From Chryseobacterium sp. SSA4.19 (GTDB lineage Bacteria; Bacteroidota; Bacteroidia; Flavobacteriales; Weeksellaceae): DNA of 33,700 nucleotides. The DNA lies in contig NZ_JAKVIP010000033.1 of assembly GCF_022601875.1 (NCBI RefSeq), forward strand, positions 1-33,700. The letters are read 5' to 3'. The notes beneath the pieces are model-generated. The model made no database searches, had not been told where the DNA came from, and saw only the letters and a list, made by a program, of their open reading frames with translations. Positions 1 to 8,422 of this stretch are shown in pieces. Every line of letters begins with the position of its first letter. Position 1 is the first letter of the stretch. The position numbers were made by a program, and so were the translations under genes.

Positions 1-44
1 GCAAAAAAACAGAACATTATTTAAACTATAAAAAATTAGCCGCA

Positions 45-73
45 TAAAAAAGACTGCCCTTTTTGGACAGCCT
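45..73 (-). terminator. Rho-independent terminator of the S15 hydrolase gene
   Basis: On the minus strand, arms at 65-73 and 51-59 pair over nine positions with two G-U wobbles and are followed by a run of U (A-run 46-51 on the plus strand). It lies just past the stop codon of the hydrolase gene at 81. Confidence 0.75.
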
Positions 74-80
74 CTTTCGA

Positions 81-1943
81 TTATTTTAAAACCTCAACTT
101 CGATGGAGCTGTCTTCAAAAACTTTGATCAACGCTTTTGTGTAATCTTCTTTCGTGGCAAAATTGGGATTGTCTAAAAATTTCTGCGGATTAACAGCGAA
201 AAGCGGGAACCAGGTTGAAGAAATCTGGATCTGGATTTTGTGCCCTTTCTTGAAGGTATGAACCACATCCTGCAGCCTGAAATTCACGGCAGTTTTCTGG
301 TCTGGAACCAATGCTTCCGCTTTTTCTCTCGAATTCCTGAACCGTGCCGGCATAATTTCACTTCTTACCATCTGATGGTAATTGCCGTACACTACGCCGT
401 CTTTTTTCTCTGTAGGTTTGAAGTCTTCAGGATAAACATCAATCAGCTTGACTGCAAAATCTGCATCAGTAGATGTGGAAGCGATGTTCAATTTAGCCAT
501 AATTTCCCCGGCAAAAGTTATATCTTCACTTAAAGCATCGGTTGTAAACGTCAAAACATCAGGTCTTCCCTCTGCAAATCTCTGATCTTCCGACATGTAA
601 TTTCTTGGAGTGAAACCATTGAAGTCTTTCAGATTATCAGAACTTAAAACAGGATTGTTAGGATCACTGTAATATTCTGAACTACCTGAACCTGAAGTAT
701 TTTTTAAAGTTCCGTTTGATAAATAGAAATTTATTTTCCGTGCTTCTTTCGACGGATATGTTGCAAATTCTCTCCATTGTTTTGCACCTGTATCATACAT
801 CAGAGCTTCCGGCAATCCGGCATCCTGTTTGGTATTCCCTTTCAAATAATGATTGAAAAACTTTGTTTCAATATTTTTCTGATAATACGTAGCTATGCTG
901 TCTCCGAAATAAATCTGGTTATGGAAATGTTTTCCTTGTTCGTAGGCCCAAGCTCCATGCGAGAAAGGTCCCATCACAATGGTATTTTTAGCTTTCGGAC
1001 TTGTTTTTTCAATCGTTTTATAAATATTTAACGGTCCTGATAAATCTTCCGCATCAAACCATCCTCCAACAGTCATCACCGCATGATTTACATTTTTTAG
1101 GTGAGGCAGAAGGCTTCTTTTCTGCCAGAACTCATCATAGTTGGTATGGTCCATAATCTCTGTCATGAAGAAGTTGTCCTTGTAGTATTTTTCATAACCG
1201 TCTTTCAACGTTCCCATATCCCTGTAGAATTTCAAGCCGTCTTCAGAAGTCACTTTAATCATGGAATCTGTATACCACGCTTTATTTTCAGGCTTTGTTT
1301 TCTGAACTCCGAAAACCGGGAATGTCCTGAAATATCCTAACATAAACCTTCCGTTATGAAGAAAATCATCATTCCAGAAATCTGAAATCGGAGCCTGCGG
1401 AGAAGATGCCACCAAAGCGGGATGTTGGGCCAGAATGCCGACAGCGGTATAAAATCCGGGATATGAAGTTCCGTACTGTCCGACTTTTCCATTGTTATCT
1501 TTAATATTTTTGATTAACCAATCAATAGTATCATACGTATCTGTACTTTCATCGACATCTTTTTTGGTCTTATGATCAACCTGTGGAGTCATATTGGTAA
1601 AAGTGCCTTCGCTCATATATCTTCCCCTGACATCTTGAAAGACGAAAATATACTTTTCCCGCATGAGATACTGGTTCGGTCCGAGCTTTGTTCTGTATTC
1701 ATTTTCACCGTACGGCGCAATACTGTAACAGGTACGCTGCATCAGGAACGGGTATTTATTTTTTTTGGAAATATCTTTAGGAATATACACTGAAGTAAAA
1801 AGTTTTGTCCCGTCCCGCATCGGAATATACATTTCCTTTTTAATAAAGTGGTCTTTTACAAAAGTGTCCGGTTGAGGCTGTTTGTCCTGTGAATTCCCCA
1901 AAGCAAAAAGGAAAATAAGCAACATTGAAAAATGAATCTTCAT
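81..1943 (-). CDS. Secreted CocE/NonD-family (S15) hydrolase, alpha-amino acid ester hydrolase-like
   Basis: Serine hydrolase of the X-Pro dipeptidyl-peptidase S15/CocE family, 620 residues. An N-terminal hydrophobic signal peptide (about residues 1-18) points to export. The alpha/beta-hydrolase part carries the DVRGRYMSEG block (104-113), the nucleophile elbow GTSYPG (Ser160), the acid in GGWFD (Asp297) and the base in GPFSHG (His329). From about residue 420 onward there is a PepX_C-type beta-sandwich. Asp297 is followed by x-Glu299-Asp300, and an NDDFLHNG block lies at 191-198. Both match, from memory, the carboxylate cluster of alpha-amino acid ester hydrolases and of the amino-acid-ester acyltransferases of Empedobacter and Sphingobacterium, which recognise a free alpha-amino group. 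Likely reaction: hydrolysis or transfer of alpha-amino acyl esters and amides. Substrate is inferred; family is secure. Monocistronic, with a terminator on each side. Confidence 0.9.
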   Translation of the reverse strand: MKIHFSMLLIFLFALGNSQDKQPQPDTFVKDHFIKKEMYIPMRDGTKLFTSVYIPKDISKKNKYPFLMQRTCYSIAPYGENEYRTKLGPNQYLMREKYIFVFQDVRGRYMSEGTFTNMTPQVDHKTKKDVDESTDTYDTIDWLIKNIKDNNGKVGQYGTSYPGFYTAVGILAQHPALVASSPQAPISDFWNDDFLHNGRFMLGYFRTFPVFGVQKTKPENKAWYTDSMIKVTSEDGLKFYRDMGTLKDGYEKYYKDNFFMTEIMDHTNYDEFWQKRSLLPHLKNVNHAVMTVGGWFDAEDLSGPLNIYKTIEKTSPKAKNTIVMGPFSHGAWAYEQGKHFHNQIYFGDSIATYYQKNIETKFFNHYLKGNTKQDAGLPEALMYDTGAKQWREFATYPSKEARKINFYLSNGTLKNTSGSGSSEYYSDPNNPVLSSDNLKDFNGFTPRNYMSEDQRFAEGRPDVLTFTTDALSEDITFAGEIMAKLNIASTSTDADFAVKLIDVYPEDFKPTEKKDGVVYGNYHQMVRSEIMPARFRNSREKAEALVPDQKTAVNFRLQDVVHTFKKGHKIQIQISSTWFPLFAVNPQKFLDNPNFATKEDYTKALIKVFEDSSIEVEVLK

Positions 1944-1985
1944 TAGATAAAATTTGATGCTAATTTAGAAACAATCTGCTCAGAA

Positions 1986-2014
1986 ACAAAAAAGACCGGA
2001 AGAAAATTCCGGCC
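1986..2014 (-). terminator. Rho-independent terminator of the outer-membrane protein gene
   Basis: Arms at 1994-2001 and 2007-2014 pair on the minus strand, with one pair that works only as U-G in that orientation. A U-run follows (plus-strand A-run 1988-1993). It lies about 118 bases beyond the stop of the barrel gene. Confidence 0.7.
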
Positions 2015-2131
2015 GTTATTAATGTCTTATATATCTTAAAATGTAAACGTATCATCTGTTTCGTGAATTAACTCAGATGATTATTTACAACTCTTCACGA
2101 ATTTTAATCCTGATGTGAAATTTTGTTGGTC

Positions 2132-4900
2132 TTATTTTTCTTTCATTTTCTTGCCTGCAAATTTATTCAGTTTCATCGTCAGGGAAAACAGGATATAACG
2201 TTTCAGGATAAGATCGTCACGGTCTTCAAAATACGCGCTTGAAATGGTTCTTCTGACACTTTGGTTTTGGTTTAAAACGTCATATACTTTGACTTTTGCC
2301 GTAAGTTGTTTATTGAAAAATGAATAACCGACACTTGTATTCCAGAAATAAAAATCTCTCTTAAAACCGGGAGCAATATTGGTATTGGTATTATATTCAA
2401 AGTCATTCCCTATAACCAGCCTGCTTTGTAAAAAATAATTGGTAAGTTCTATTTTTAAAGTCTGAGTACTTGTGCTTACCTCATCAATGCTGTAGTTTTT
2501 ATATTTTGATAAATTATATCCTAATGAGTAAGATGGTTTTATAGTAAGTTTTTCTTTTATTTCATATGTGAAGTTCAGTCCCGGGCTCAAAGTGAAATAA
2601 TTACTTGCATATTCCTGCCCATTGATAAATCCTTTATTTAATGCATACACCATATTGAATCTTGGGTTGATGGTTAATTTATTTTCCTTCCATTTAAAGG
2701 TTTTGCTGAAACTTCCACCGGCATTAAAATTCTTATTTCCGCTGATATTGGCGTAAGTTACATGCTGTTTTCCATCTTCATCATAAAATGAATAATTGGT
2801 AATGTCATTATTTCGATAAGTAAACCCAATATTTAAATAGTAATTGATATTCTTTACCATATTAAAATTATTGAAATAAAGATATGCCATATTGCTCCAC
2901 GTATTTTTAAGATCGGGATTACCCTGGAAAGTAATCAATGGATTGGAAAAATCCAGGTAGGGTGTAAGCTGTTCCGCCCTCGGAACCGTATAGTCTGAAA
3001 AATTATATAAACTCAGACTTTTGTTTTGCGAAAACTGGTAGCGTGCTCCCAGATTATATTTGGGAAGGATAAAATTTTTCTGCAGGTTATAATTCTGAGC
3101 GTTATAAACAGAATTTACACTCATGTCAGAAAATTCTGCGCTTACGGATCCCCATGCATTAATTTTCTTCTTATTGACTTCAAAAGAGAGTTCCGGGGCA
3201 AACTGATTGATCTTCTGGTTCATCCCATTGGACAGAAGGGTGTTGTAGTTCGAATAATTTCCTGAGTTCTCATTGAAATCATTAACATCTCTCAGGTTAT
3301 TGAAAATCTGTGAATTATATTCCAGTCCCAGACTTATATTTACAGAATCTGAAATAGGTTCGGTATATCCTGCACTGAAACGGTAATTTGAATTCTGTTC
3401 TTTTCTTTCCAACAACTGGTTTCTGTTGTCATTTAGGCCTGTGCTCTGATAAAAAACGGATTGTGACCTGTTCAGATCATTATTTTTAGATTCGGATATG
3501 GCTCCGTTCATATTGGCATACGCTACTCTTCCTTTTTTTCTGAATTTTTTAGATAAGTAAATATTGGGTGTAAAGGAATTGTTTTCAGAGTCGGAGCTTG
3601 TATATGAATTGCTTTCATTAAGAAGCACATTATCTCTTAAAGTCGATGATTTCAGGTTATTGTAAGTAAAGCCTTCCGACCTGGAAAATGTCGGAGAAAA
3701 ATAAATGCTTGTCAGGGAATCCAGCCTGATCCTGGCAGCGATATCGAAATTATATTGCTTGGAGTCATTCTCGCCGTTGCTTTCTGAATTGGTTTTCAAA
3801 GTATAATCAGGCAGAAGGGTGGTGCGGGAGACTTTGGATCTTGTTTTTAAATTATTATCGATATGGATTAAACTGATGTTTTCCAGATCTGCGTCTTTGC
3901 CAAATTTGTCACTGTAATTCAAACCAACGGTAGTAGACCGCTGAATTCCTTTATTATTGCCTCCCTGAACATAATACATTGAATTGCCGCTTCTGACAAT
4001 AGAAGATCCCTGCATCAGCCATGAGTTTCTTCCCCTTCCCATACTGTCAAAAATTTCATCATTTGAAAATCCCTGTGAATTGATGTTGTTTGATGAAGCC
4101 AATATGCTGATTTTTGTATCATTTTTAAAATAACTTAACAGTCCGCTCCCTTCGTATCGTTTATCGGATCCGTAGCCTAAAGTCAGTCTTGAAATCAGAC
4201 CTTTGTTTTTCTTTTCGTCAATATTAAAGTTGATCGTAGCATTATTCGATTTCGAAGCTTTTCCCGTTAATTCTTCCTCTTTGGTTTTTGTGGTTGTAAA
4301 CTGGATGCTTTTTATAATGTCAGCTGGAAGATTTTGCAATGCAATTTTCCCGTCTTTGTCGAAAAATGGTTTTCCATTGATCATGATCTGATCCACTTCC
4401 TTCCCATTGACGGTAATTTTTCCTTCATTGCTGATTTCAACCCCCGGAATCTGCTTTAACAGCTCTTCAATTTTACTGTCAGGACGGACTTTTATAGAGG
4501 AAGCATTGAATTCGATGGTGTCTTTTTTAATTTTTACAGGCGAAGCGGTGATTTTTACTTCTTCAATGTCGGTGATAGAATTTTTTTCAAGCTCAATTGC
4601 TCCGAGGGAAAATGATTGATCAATCTTTTCAAAGCTTTTAGAATAAGACATTAATTTGTCAGCATCTACTTTCAGAAGGACTGGTTCATTTAATTCATCC
4701 GTTTTTAAAGAAAATTTGCCTTCTCTGTTTGTGGCGGTGTAATTAACGATAGATGAATCCTTTTGTTTGAGAAGATAAACCGTCGCATTCTCCAGCGGTT
4801 TTTTTTCAAAGTTGTGAACTTCTCCGTTAATATTTAATTTTTGAGCATTCAGAATGGTGAAATTGAATACAAATAACAGCAGCAATAATAGTTTCCTCAT
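2132..4900 (-). CDS. TonB-dependent-receptor-like outer membrane beta-barrel protein (OMP_b-brl_3 type)
   Basis: A 922-residue outer-membrane protein. It begins with a signal peptide (about 1-19), followed by a carboxypeptidase-regulatory-like/CnaB-type beta-sandwich (about 22-100) and a plug-like domain (about 115-230, with the segment IPGVEISNEGKITVNGKEV). A long barrel rich in alternating aromatic and polar strands runs to the C-terminus. This layout is typical of the Bacteroidetes family usually named outer membrane beta-barrel or TonB-dependent receptor. I see no SusD-like partner next to it and no clear TonB box, so substrate uptake is not assigned. The last strand is followed by a Lys-rich tail (KFAGKKMKEK) rather than a terminal aromatic residue. 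A good promoter lies directly upstream (4924-4951) and the gene has its own terminator. Confidence 0.85.
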   Translation of the reverse strand: MRKLLLLLLFVFNFTILNAQKLNINGEVHNFEKKPLENATVYLLKQKDSSIVNYTATNREGKFSLKTDELNEPVLLKVDADKLMSYSKSFEKIDQSFSLGAIELEKNSITDIEEVKITASPVKIKKDTIEFNASSIKVRPDSKIEELLKQIPGVEISNEGKITVNGKEVDQIMINGKPFFDKDGKIALQNLPADIIKSIQFTTTKTKEEELTGKASKSNNATINFNIDEKKNKGLISRLTLGYGSDKRYEGSGLLSYFKNDTKISILASSNNINSQGFSNDEIFDSMGRGRNSWLMQGSSIVRSGNSMYYVQGGNNKGIQRSTTVGLNYSDKFGKDADLENISLIHIDNNLKTRSKVSRTTLLPDYTLKTNSESNGENDSKQYNFDIAARIRLDSLTSIYFSPTFSRSEGFTYNNLKSSTLRDNVLLNESNSYTSSDSENNSFTPNIYLSKKFRKKGRVAYANMNGAISESKNNDLNRSQSVFYQSTGLNDNRNQLLERKEQNSNYRFSAGYTEPISDSVNISLGLEYNSQIFNNLRDVNDFNENSGNYSNYNTLLSNGMNQKINQFAPELSFEVNKKKINAWGSVSAEFSDMSVNSVYNAQNYNLQKNFILPKYNLGARYQFSQNKSLSLYNFSDYTVPRAEQLTPYLDFSNPLITFQGNPDLKNTWSNMAYLYFNNFNMVKNINYYLNIGFTYRNNDITNYSFYDEDGKQHVTYANISGNKNFNAGGSFSKTFKWKENKLTINPRFNMVYALNKGFINGQEYASNYFTLSPGLNFTYEIKEKLTIKPSYSLGYNLSKYKNYSIDEVSTSTQTLKIELTNYFLQSRLVIGNDFEYNTNTNIAPGFKRDFYFWNTSVGYSFFNKQLTAKVKVYDVLNQNQSVRRTISSAYFEDRDDLILKRYILFSLTMKLNKFAGKKMKEK

Positions 4901-4923
4901 TTAAGTTTAGGTTATTAGAGCCG

Positions 4924-4951
4924 CAAAAATATAAAAAAAACATGGCTGCAA
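4924..4951 (-). promoter_or_regulatory. Bacteroidetes-type promoter of the outer-membrane protein gene
   Basis: On the minus strand a -7 box TATTTTTG (4924-4931) lies 17 bases from a TTG -33 element (4949-4951). The -7 box ends 24 bases from the ATG at 4900, giving a short leader. Confidence 0.6.
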
Positions 4952-5025
4952 AAGGGCATGAATAGTTAAATAGCGTTAATGTTACAGGGGTAATTTTAAA
5001 TAATTTGTTAAATAAGCCTTTAATA

Positions 5026-5053
5026 TAAAAAAACATCCCATATTTTGGGATGT
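5026..5053 (-). terminator. Rho-independent terminator of the BON/SH3 gene pair
   Basis: Perfect 8-bp stem ACATCCCA/TGGGATGT (5033-5040 and 5046-5053) with a 5-base loop. On the minus strand it is followed by a run of U (plus-strand A-run 5027-5033). Confidence 0.8.
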
Positions 5054-5084
5054 TCTGTATTTTGAATAAGGTAAATCTTTCGTA

Positions 5085-5504
5085 TTAAGCCTTTAAATAT
5101 CTTGAATACGCATAACCTTCCTGTCCGTTATTGGTTTTTACTTTCCACCAGTCATCAGAAGTCTGTTCTACTAATGTTACAGAAGATCCTTTTTCAACTT
5201 TTCCTACAACAGCCGCTTCTGTTGAAGGCTCCTGCCTGATATTTAAGTTTGATTCATCCGTTGCTACGGTTAGAGATGCTCCTGCAGCAAGACCTGAAAC
5301 CTGAACATCAATATTGATGTCGGATGCAGAATAGGATGAATCAATAGCTCCAAGTGCATTCCATACGGCATCTTTTGCAGCTGTATTTGATGCGCTTCCC
5401 GAAACATATAAAATTCCGTCCTGCTCCTGAACCTGCAAATCAGAGATTCCTGCAGACTTGGCCGCAGAAACTACGCTTGAATATTTATCTTGTAATGTGC
5501 TCAT
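5085..5504 (-). CDS. BON-like/bacterial SH3 domain protein
   Basis: A 139-residue protein. Residues 1-70 resemble a BON/LysM-associated small alpha/beta domain (the segment DGILYVSGSASNTAAKDAVWNALG is typical of BON). Residues 75-139 form a bacterial SH3 domain with the usual LNIRQEPS start and WWKVKTNNGQEGYAYSRYL end. It is the second gene after the BON lipoprotein, 13 bases downstream, so the two are almost certainly one operon. It has no signal peptide or lipobox, which is unusual because bacterial SH3b domains mostly act on cell-wall or periplasmic ligands. Role likely envelope-related or stress-related, by domain and neighbour only. No catalytic motif is visible. Confidence 0.8.
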   Translation of the reverse strand: MSTLQDKYSSVVSAAKSAGISDLQVQEQDGILYVSGSASNTAAKDAVWNALGAIDSSYSASDINIDVQVSGLAAGASLTVATDESNLNIRQEPSTEAAVVGKVEKGSSVTLVEQTSDDWWKVKTNNGQEGYAYSRYLKA

Positions 5505-5517
5505 GTTTTTTTATGAT

Positions 5518-6012
5518 TTAAGGTTTTACGGTATAATTATAATTTACTTTTCCTACTTTCAAAGCATCTACCGATTCTTTTACTTTTCGGGCATCAGAAG
5601 AAGAAATATTTCCTGTTAAAGTCAGTTCACCGTTTATGGTTTCTACTTTTACCCCGGGAATATCTTTTACCGCATCCTTTACTTTCTGCTGTACGGCAGG
5701 GTCTACGGCAGATTGTGTTTCAACCGGAGGAGCAACCTTAGCAGCAGGAGCTACTGTGGACATATCATGAACATCTTTGATGCCGTTGATGGCTTTCAGC
5801 TGCTTAATCATCGAGTCTTTGGCTTCTTGTGTTTCAAACGTTCCGCTCAGGTGAGCAACACCGTCTTTTATTTCTACGGAAGCACTTGGATTGGATGTTA
5901 CTATCGTAGTAGCCTGAGTCTGAAGATCGGCATCAGAAACTTTTTTCTTACACGAAACCGACCCGAAGGATACGGCTACAGCCAAGGCAGCCATTGCGAT
6001 CGTTTTTTTCAT
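5518..6012 (-). CDS. BON-domain lipoprotein
   Basis: A 164-residue lipoprotein starting at MKKTIAMAALAV. The lipobox ends at Cys21 (SVSC) and KKK follows. A longer in-frame start at 6072 would bury the signal peptide, so 6012 is chosen. Two BON-type repeats are visible: about 25-90 (VEIKDGVAHLSGTFETQEAKDSMIKQL) and about 105-164 (VETINGELTLTGNISSSDARKVKE). They are separated by an Ala/Pro/Val-rich linker. BON domains bind phospholipid or act in envelope maintenance (OsmY-like), so a periplasm-facing stress role is likely. The +2 positions after Cys do not match the acidic lipoprotein surface-export signal of Bacteroidetes, suggesting it stays periplasmic. It is the first gene of an operon with the BON/SH3 gene. 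Confidence 0.85.
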   Translation of the reverse strand: MKKTIAMAALAVAVSFGSVSCKKKVSDADLQTQATTIVTSNPSASVEIKDGVAHLSGTFETQEAKDSMIKQLKAINGIKDVHDMSTVAPAAKVAPPVETQSAVDPAVQQKVKDAVKDIPGVKVETINGELTLTGNISSSDARKVKESVDALKVGKVNYNYTVKP

Positions 6013-6207
6013 AATTGTATATTTTGTTAATGTTGTTAATACAGGTAAATATAACAGTAAAATGTATACCAAATAAATAAAAAGAAATTAATCAAGAATG
6101 AAATTTAATATAATTTTTTGAAAATCAGTGTTTTAATTTTAAAATACTTCATATGTTCCTGGAATTTTATGGTAGTAAAGTAAATCCTGTACCAATTGTA
6201 AAAATAT

Positions 6208-6215
6208 TATATTTG
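6208..6215 (+). promoter_or_regulatory. -7 box upstream of the symporter gene
   Basis: TATATTTG matches TAnnTTTG and ends 20 bases before the ATG at 6235. A well-spaced TTG element is not visible. Confidence 0.45.
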
Positions 6216-6234
6216 CGAAACTTGATTTATTGAT

Positions 6235-7485
6235 ATGAAAGGACAGAATAAACTATTTATAGCCATTATTATTGCATTGATCATCGGGGTGGCCATCGGT
6301 GGATTCGTACATACCCGATATCCGGAAAGTGCGGAGCCTTTTTCTAAAAATATAAAGCTTTTAGGAACCGTTTTCATCAGACTGGTACAGATGATTATTG
6401 CACCTTTGGTGTTTACAACGTTGGTAGTGGGAATTGCTAAAATGAGTGATATTAAAATGATCGGAAGGGTAGGGACGAAAGCGATGCTTTGGTTTATTTC
6501 TGCTTCTCTGATTTCTCTCTTTATCGGTTTAATGCTGGTAAACTGGCTTGAACCGGGCCACGTCACCAAGCTTCCGATCCAGGATGCCGCTTCTGCGGAG
6601 GAATTGCTGAAAAGCAGCAAAGGTTTTTCCATAGAAGATTTTGTAAAACACATTATTCCTAAAAGTATCTTTGAAGCCTTTGCGACTAATGAAGTATTGC
6701 AGATCGTTGTATTCTCTGTGATGTTTGGGGTAGCGCTGGCCAACATGGGAGAAGAATATGCCCAGCCGGTCATTAAATTATTCGACATTGTTGCGCACGG
6801 AATACTGAAAATGGTGGGGTATATTATGTGGTTTGCTCCGTTGGGGGTTTTGGGAGCCATAGCTGCCGTAGTCGCCACCAATGGTTTTGAGATATTTAAA
6901 GTATATGCAATCTACTTAAGAGATTTCTTTTTTGCACTGGGAATCCTTTGGCTGGTTTTATTGCTCGTTGGCTATTTAATCCTTGGAAACCGCCTTTTCG
7001 AATTATTAAGAAGGATAAAATCACCTTTACTGATCGCATTTTCAACAACAAGTTCTGAAGCGGTATTCCCGAAATTAGTAGAGGAACTGGAGAGGTTCGG
7101 ATGTAACAACAGAGTGGTCTCATTCATTTTACCTTTGGGATATTCTTTCAATCTGGACGGAAGTATGATGTACATGACGTTTGCTTCTATTTTTATTGCT
7201 CAGATTTACGGAATCGAAATGACCGTCGGGCAACAGATTACGATGCTATTGGTTCTGATGCTGACTTCAAAAGGAATTGCCGGAGTGCCGAGAGCATCTC
7301 TGGTTATTATTGTAGCGACCTGTTCCATGTTCGGGATTCCGCCAGAAGGGATTGCCTTAATTTTGCCGATCGACCATTTCTGCGATATGGGACGAAGCAT
7401 GACCAATGTCCTTGGGAATGCTTTGGCCACCTCAGCGGTTTCCAAATGGGAAGGTCAGTTGGATAACCATGGCGGGGATATGTAA
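6235..7485 (+). CDS. Dicarboxylate/amino acid:cation symporter (DAACS family), probably glutamate/aspartate
   Basis: A 416-residue inner-membrane transporter of the glutamate/dicarboxylate:cation symporter family. The first hydrophobic segment starts at residue 8. The hallmark HP1 serine-rich tip (TTSSEA), the NLDGS motif (equivalent to NMDGT) and the TM8 substrate site are all present. In TM8, Asp384 and Arg387 align with GltPh Asp394 and Arg397, which hold the amino group and the side-chain carboxylate. An acidic residue at 384, where DctA-type carriers lack one, favours an amino acid over a plain C4-dicarboxylate. The position equal to GltPh Asp405 is Asn395, so one sodium-site ligand differs; the coupling ion is therefore uncertain. 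Single gene, closed by a strong hairpin at 7519-7566. Confidence 0.92.
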   Translation: MKGQNKLFIAIIIALIIGVAIGGFVHTRYPESAEPFSKNIKLLGTVFIRLVQMIIAPLVFTTLVVGIAKMSDIKMIGRVGTKAMLWFISASLISLFIGLMLVNWLEPGHVTKLPIQDAASAEELLKSSKGFSIEDFVKHIIPKSIFEAFATNEVLQIVVFSVMFGVALANMGEEYAQPVIKLFDIVAHGILKMVGYIMWFAPLGVLGAIAAVVATNGFEIFKVYAIYLRDFFFALGILWLVLLLVGYLILGNRLFELLRRIKSPLLIAFSTTSSEAVFPKLVEELERFGCNNRVVSFILPLGYSFNLDGSMMYMTFASIFIAQIYGIEMTVGQQITMLLVLMLTSKGIAGVPRASLVIIVATCSMFGIPPEGIALILPIDHFCDMGRSMTNVLGNALATSAVSKWEGQLDNHGGDM

Positions 7486-7518
7486 TTTAATATATTAATG
7501 TAGCAGAGGCTGATAATG

Positions 7519-7566
7519 ATGGTCAATAATGAGAATATGTTGTACAGCTCATTATTGACCATTTTT
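7519..7566 (+). terminator. Strong hairpin terminator between the symporter and PhyH genes
   Basis: Perfect 15-bp stem (7519-7533 with 7548-7562) and a 14-base loop, followed by U5. It closes the symporter transcript and lies only about 20 bases ahead of the next start codon, so it may also act as an attenuator for that gene. Confidence 0.75.
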
Positions 7567-7582
7567 AATAGAAATTAATTAA

Positions 7583-8299
7583 ATGATGGATTTAGAACAG
7601 CACAAAAACTTAATGACAGAAAACGGATTCACTGTGATCAATGCTGTTTTTTCTGATGAAGAAGTTGAAAGAATTGGTGAAATCATTCAACATATAGATA
7701 CTTCAAAAGAAACCTTCAGAAAATCGGAAGACCTGTTTGCCATCAGGCAGTTTCTAAAGGAAATTCCCGATATCAGACATTTGATTTTCAATGATGCTGT
7801 TAAAACCATTGTTAAAGAAATTTTCGGTGAAAAATATGTTGCTGTAAAAAGTATTTATTTTGATAAGCCTGAAACCTCAAATTGGTATGTTGCCTATCAT
7901 CAGGACCTGACGATTTCTGTAGATAGAAAACTGGACTTGGAAAACTTCGGGCCATGGACAACAAAACAGAACCAGTTTGCCGTTCAGCCGCCATTGGATA
8001 TTCTTGAAAATATCTATACCATACGTATTCATCTGGATGATACGGATGAAAACAACGGTGCTTTAAAAGTGATTCCAAAATCTCATGCCAAAGGTATTTA
8101 CAGGCCTGAGACCATTGACTGGACTATTGAAACCGAAGAAATCTGCAAGGTGGAAAAGGGCGGAATTATGATTATGAAACCTTTGCTTCTTCACGGATCT
8201 AACCGGACAACTAATGGAAAACGGCGGAGAGTGATCCACATCGAATTTTCAGATAAAGAACTGCCTGAAGGAGTAGACTGGTCGGAAATGATAAATTAA
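7583..8299 (+). CDS. Phytanoyl-CoA dioxygenase (PhyH) family protein
   Basis: A 238-residue Fe(II)/2-oxoglutarate-dependent oxygenase of the PhyH family. The metal triad is visible as His106-x-Asp108 (YHQDLT) and His204 (LLHGSNRTT). Arg214-Arg216 after it can bind the 2-oxoglutarate carboxylate, and VIHIEF forms the closing strand of the jelly roll. Length is close to the usual size for small bacterial members. Substrate cannot be told: relatives hydroxylate fatty acyl chains, amino acids or small natural products. The gene starts about 20 bases after the terminator hairpin and no TAnnTTTG box is visible in the short gap. Its expression may depend on read-through or on a promoter hidden within or before the hairpin. 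Confidence 0.88.
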   Translation: MMDLEQHKNLMTENGFTVINAVFSDEEVERIGEIIQHIDTSKETFRKSEDLFAIRQFLKEIPDIRHLIFNDAVKTIVKEIFGEKYVAVKSIYFDKPETSNWYVAYHQDLTISVDRKLDLENFGPWTTKQNQFAVQPPLDILENIYTIRIHLDDTDENNGALKVIPKSHAKGIYRPETIDWTIETEEICKVEKGGIMIMKPLLLHGSNRTTNGKRRRVIHIEFSDKELPEGVDWSEMIN

Positions 8300-8369
8300 A
8301 ATAATAGATTTAATGTTCTTCTATATTAAATCAGGATTAATGTCTATAATACATTCACAAGGTTCTTAA

Positions 8370-8411
8370 TAACAGCAGCGCCTCTTTCATACGAAAGAGG
8401 CGCTGCTGTTA
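8370..8411. terminator. 19-bp perfect hairpin between convergent genes
   Basis: Arms 8370-8388 and 8393-8411 are perfectly complementary over 19 bp with a 4-base loop (ATAC). It sits between the convergent PhyH and GH92 genes, 12 bases from the GH92 stop. Neither side has a U-run, so it may stop transcription bidirectionally by structure alone or protect 3' ends. Confidence 0.6.
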
Positions 8412-8422
8412 AATATTGATTG

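Noticed and set aside
6207..6881. 224-codon open frame antisense to the symporter gene
   Set aside because: It mirrors transmembrane codons of a clear transporter gene, has no recognisable motif and no promoter of its own.
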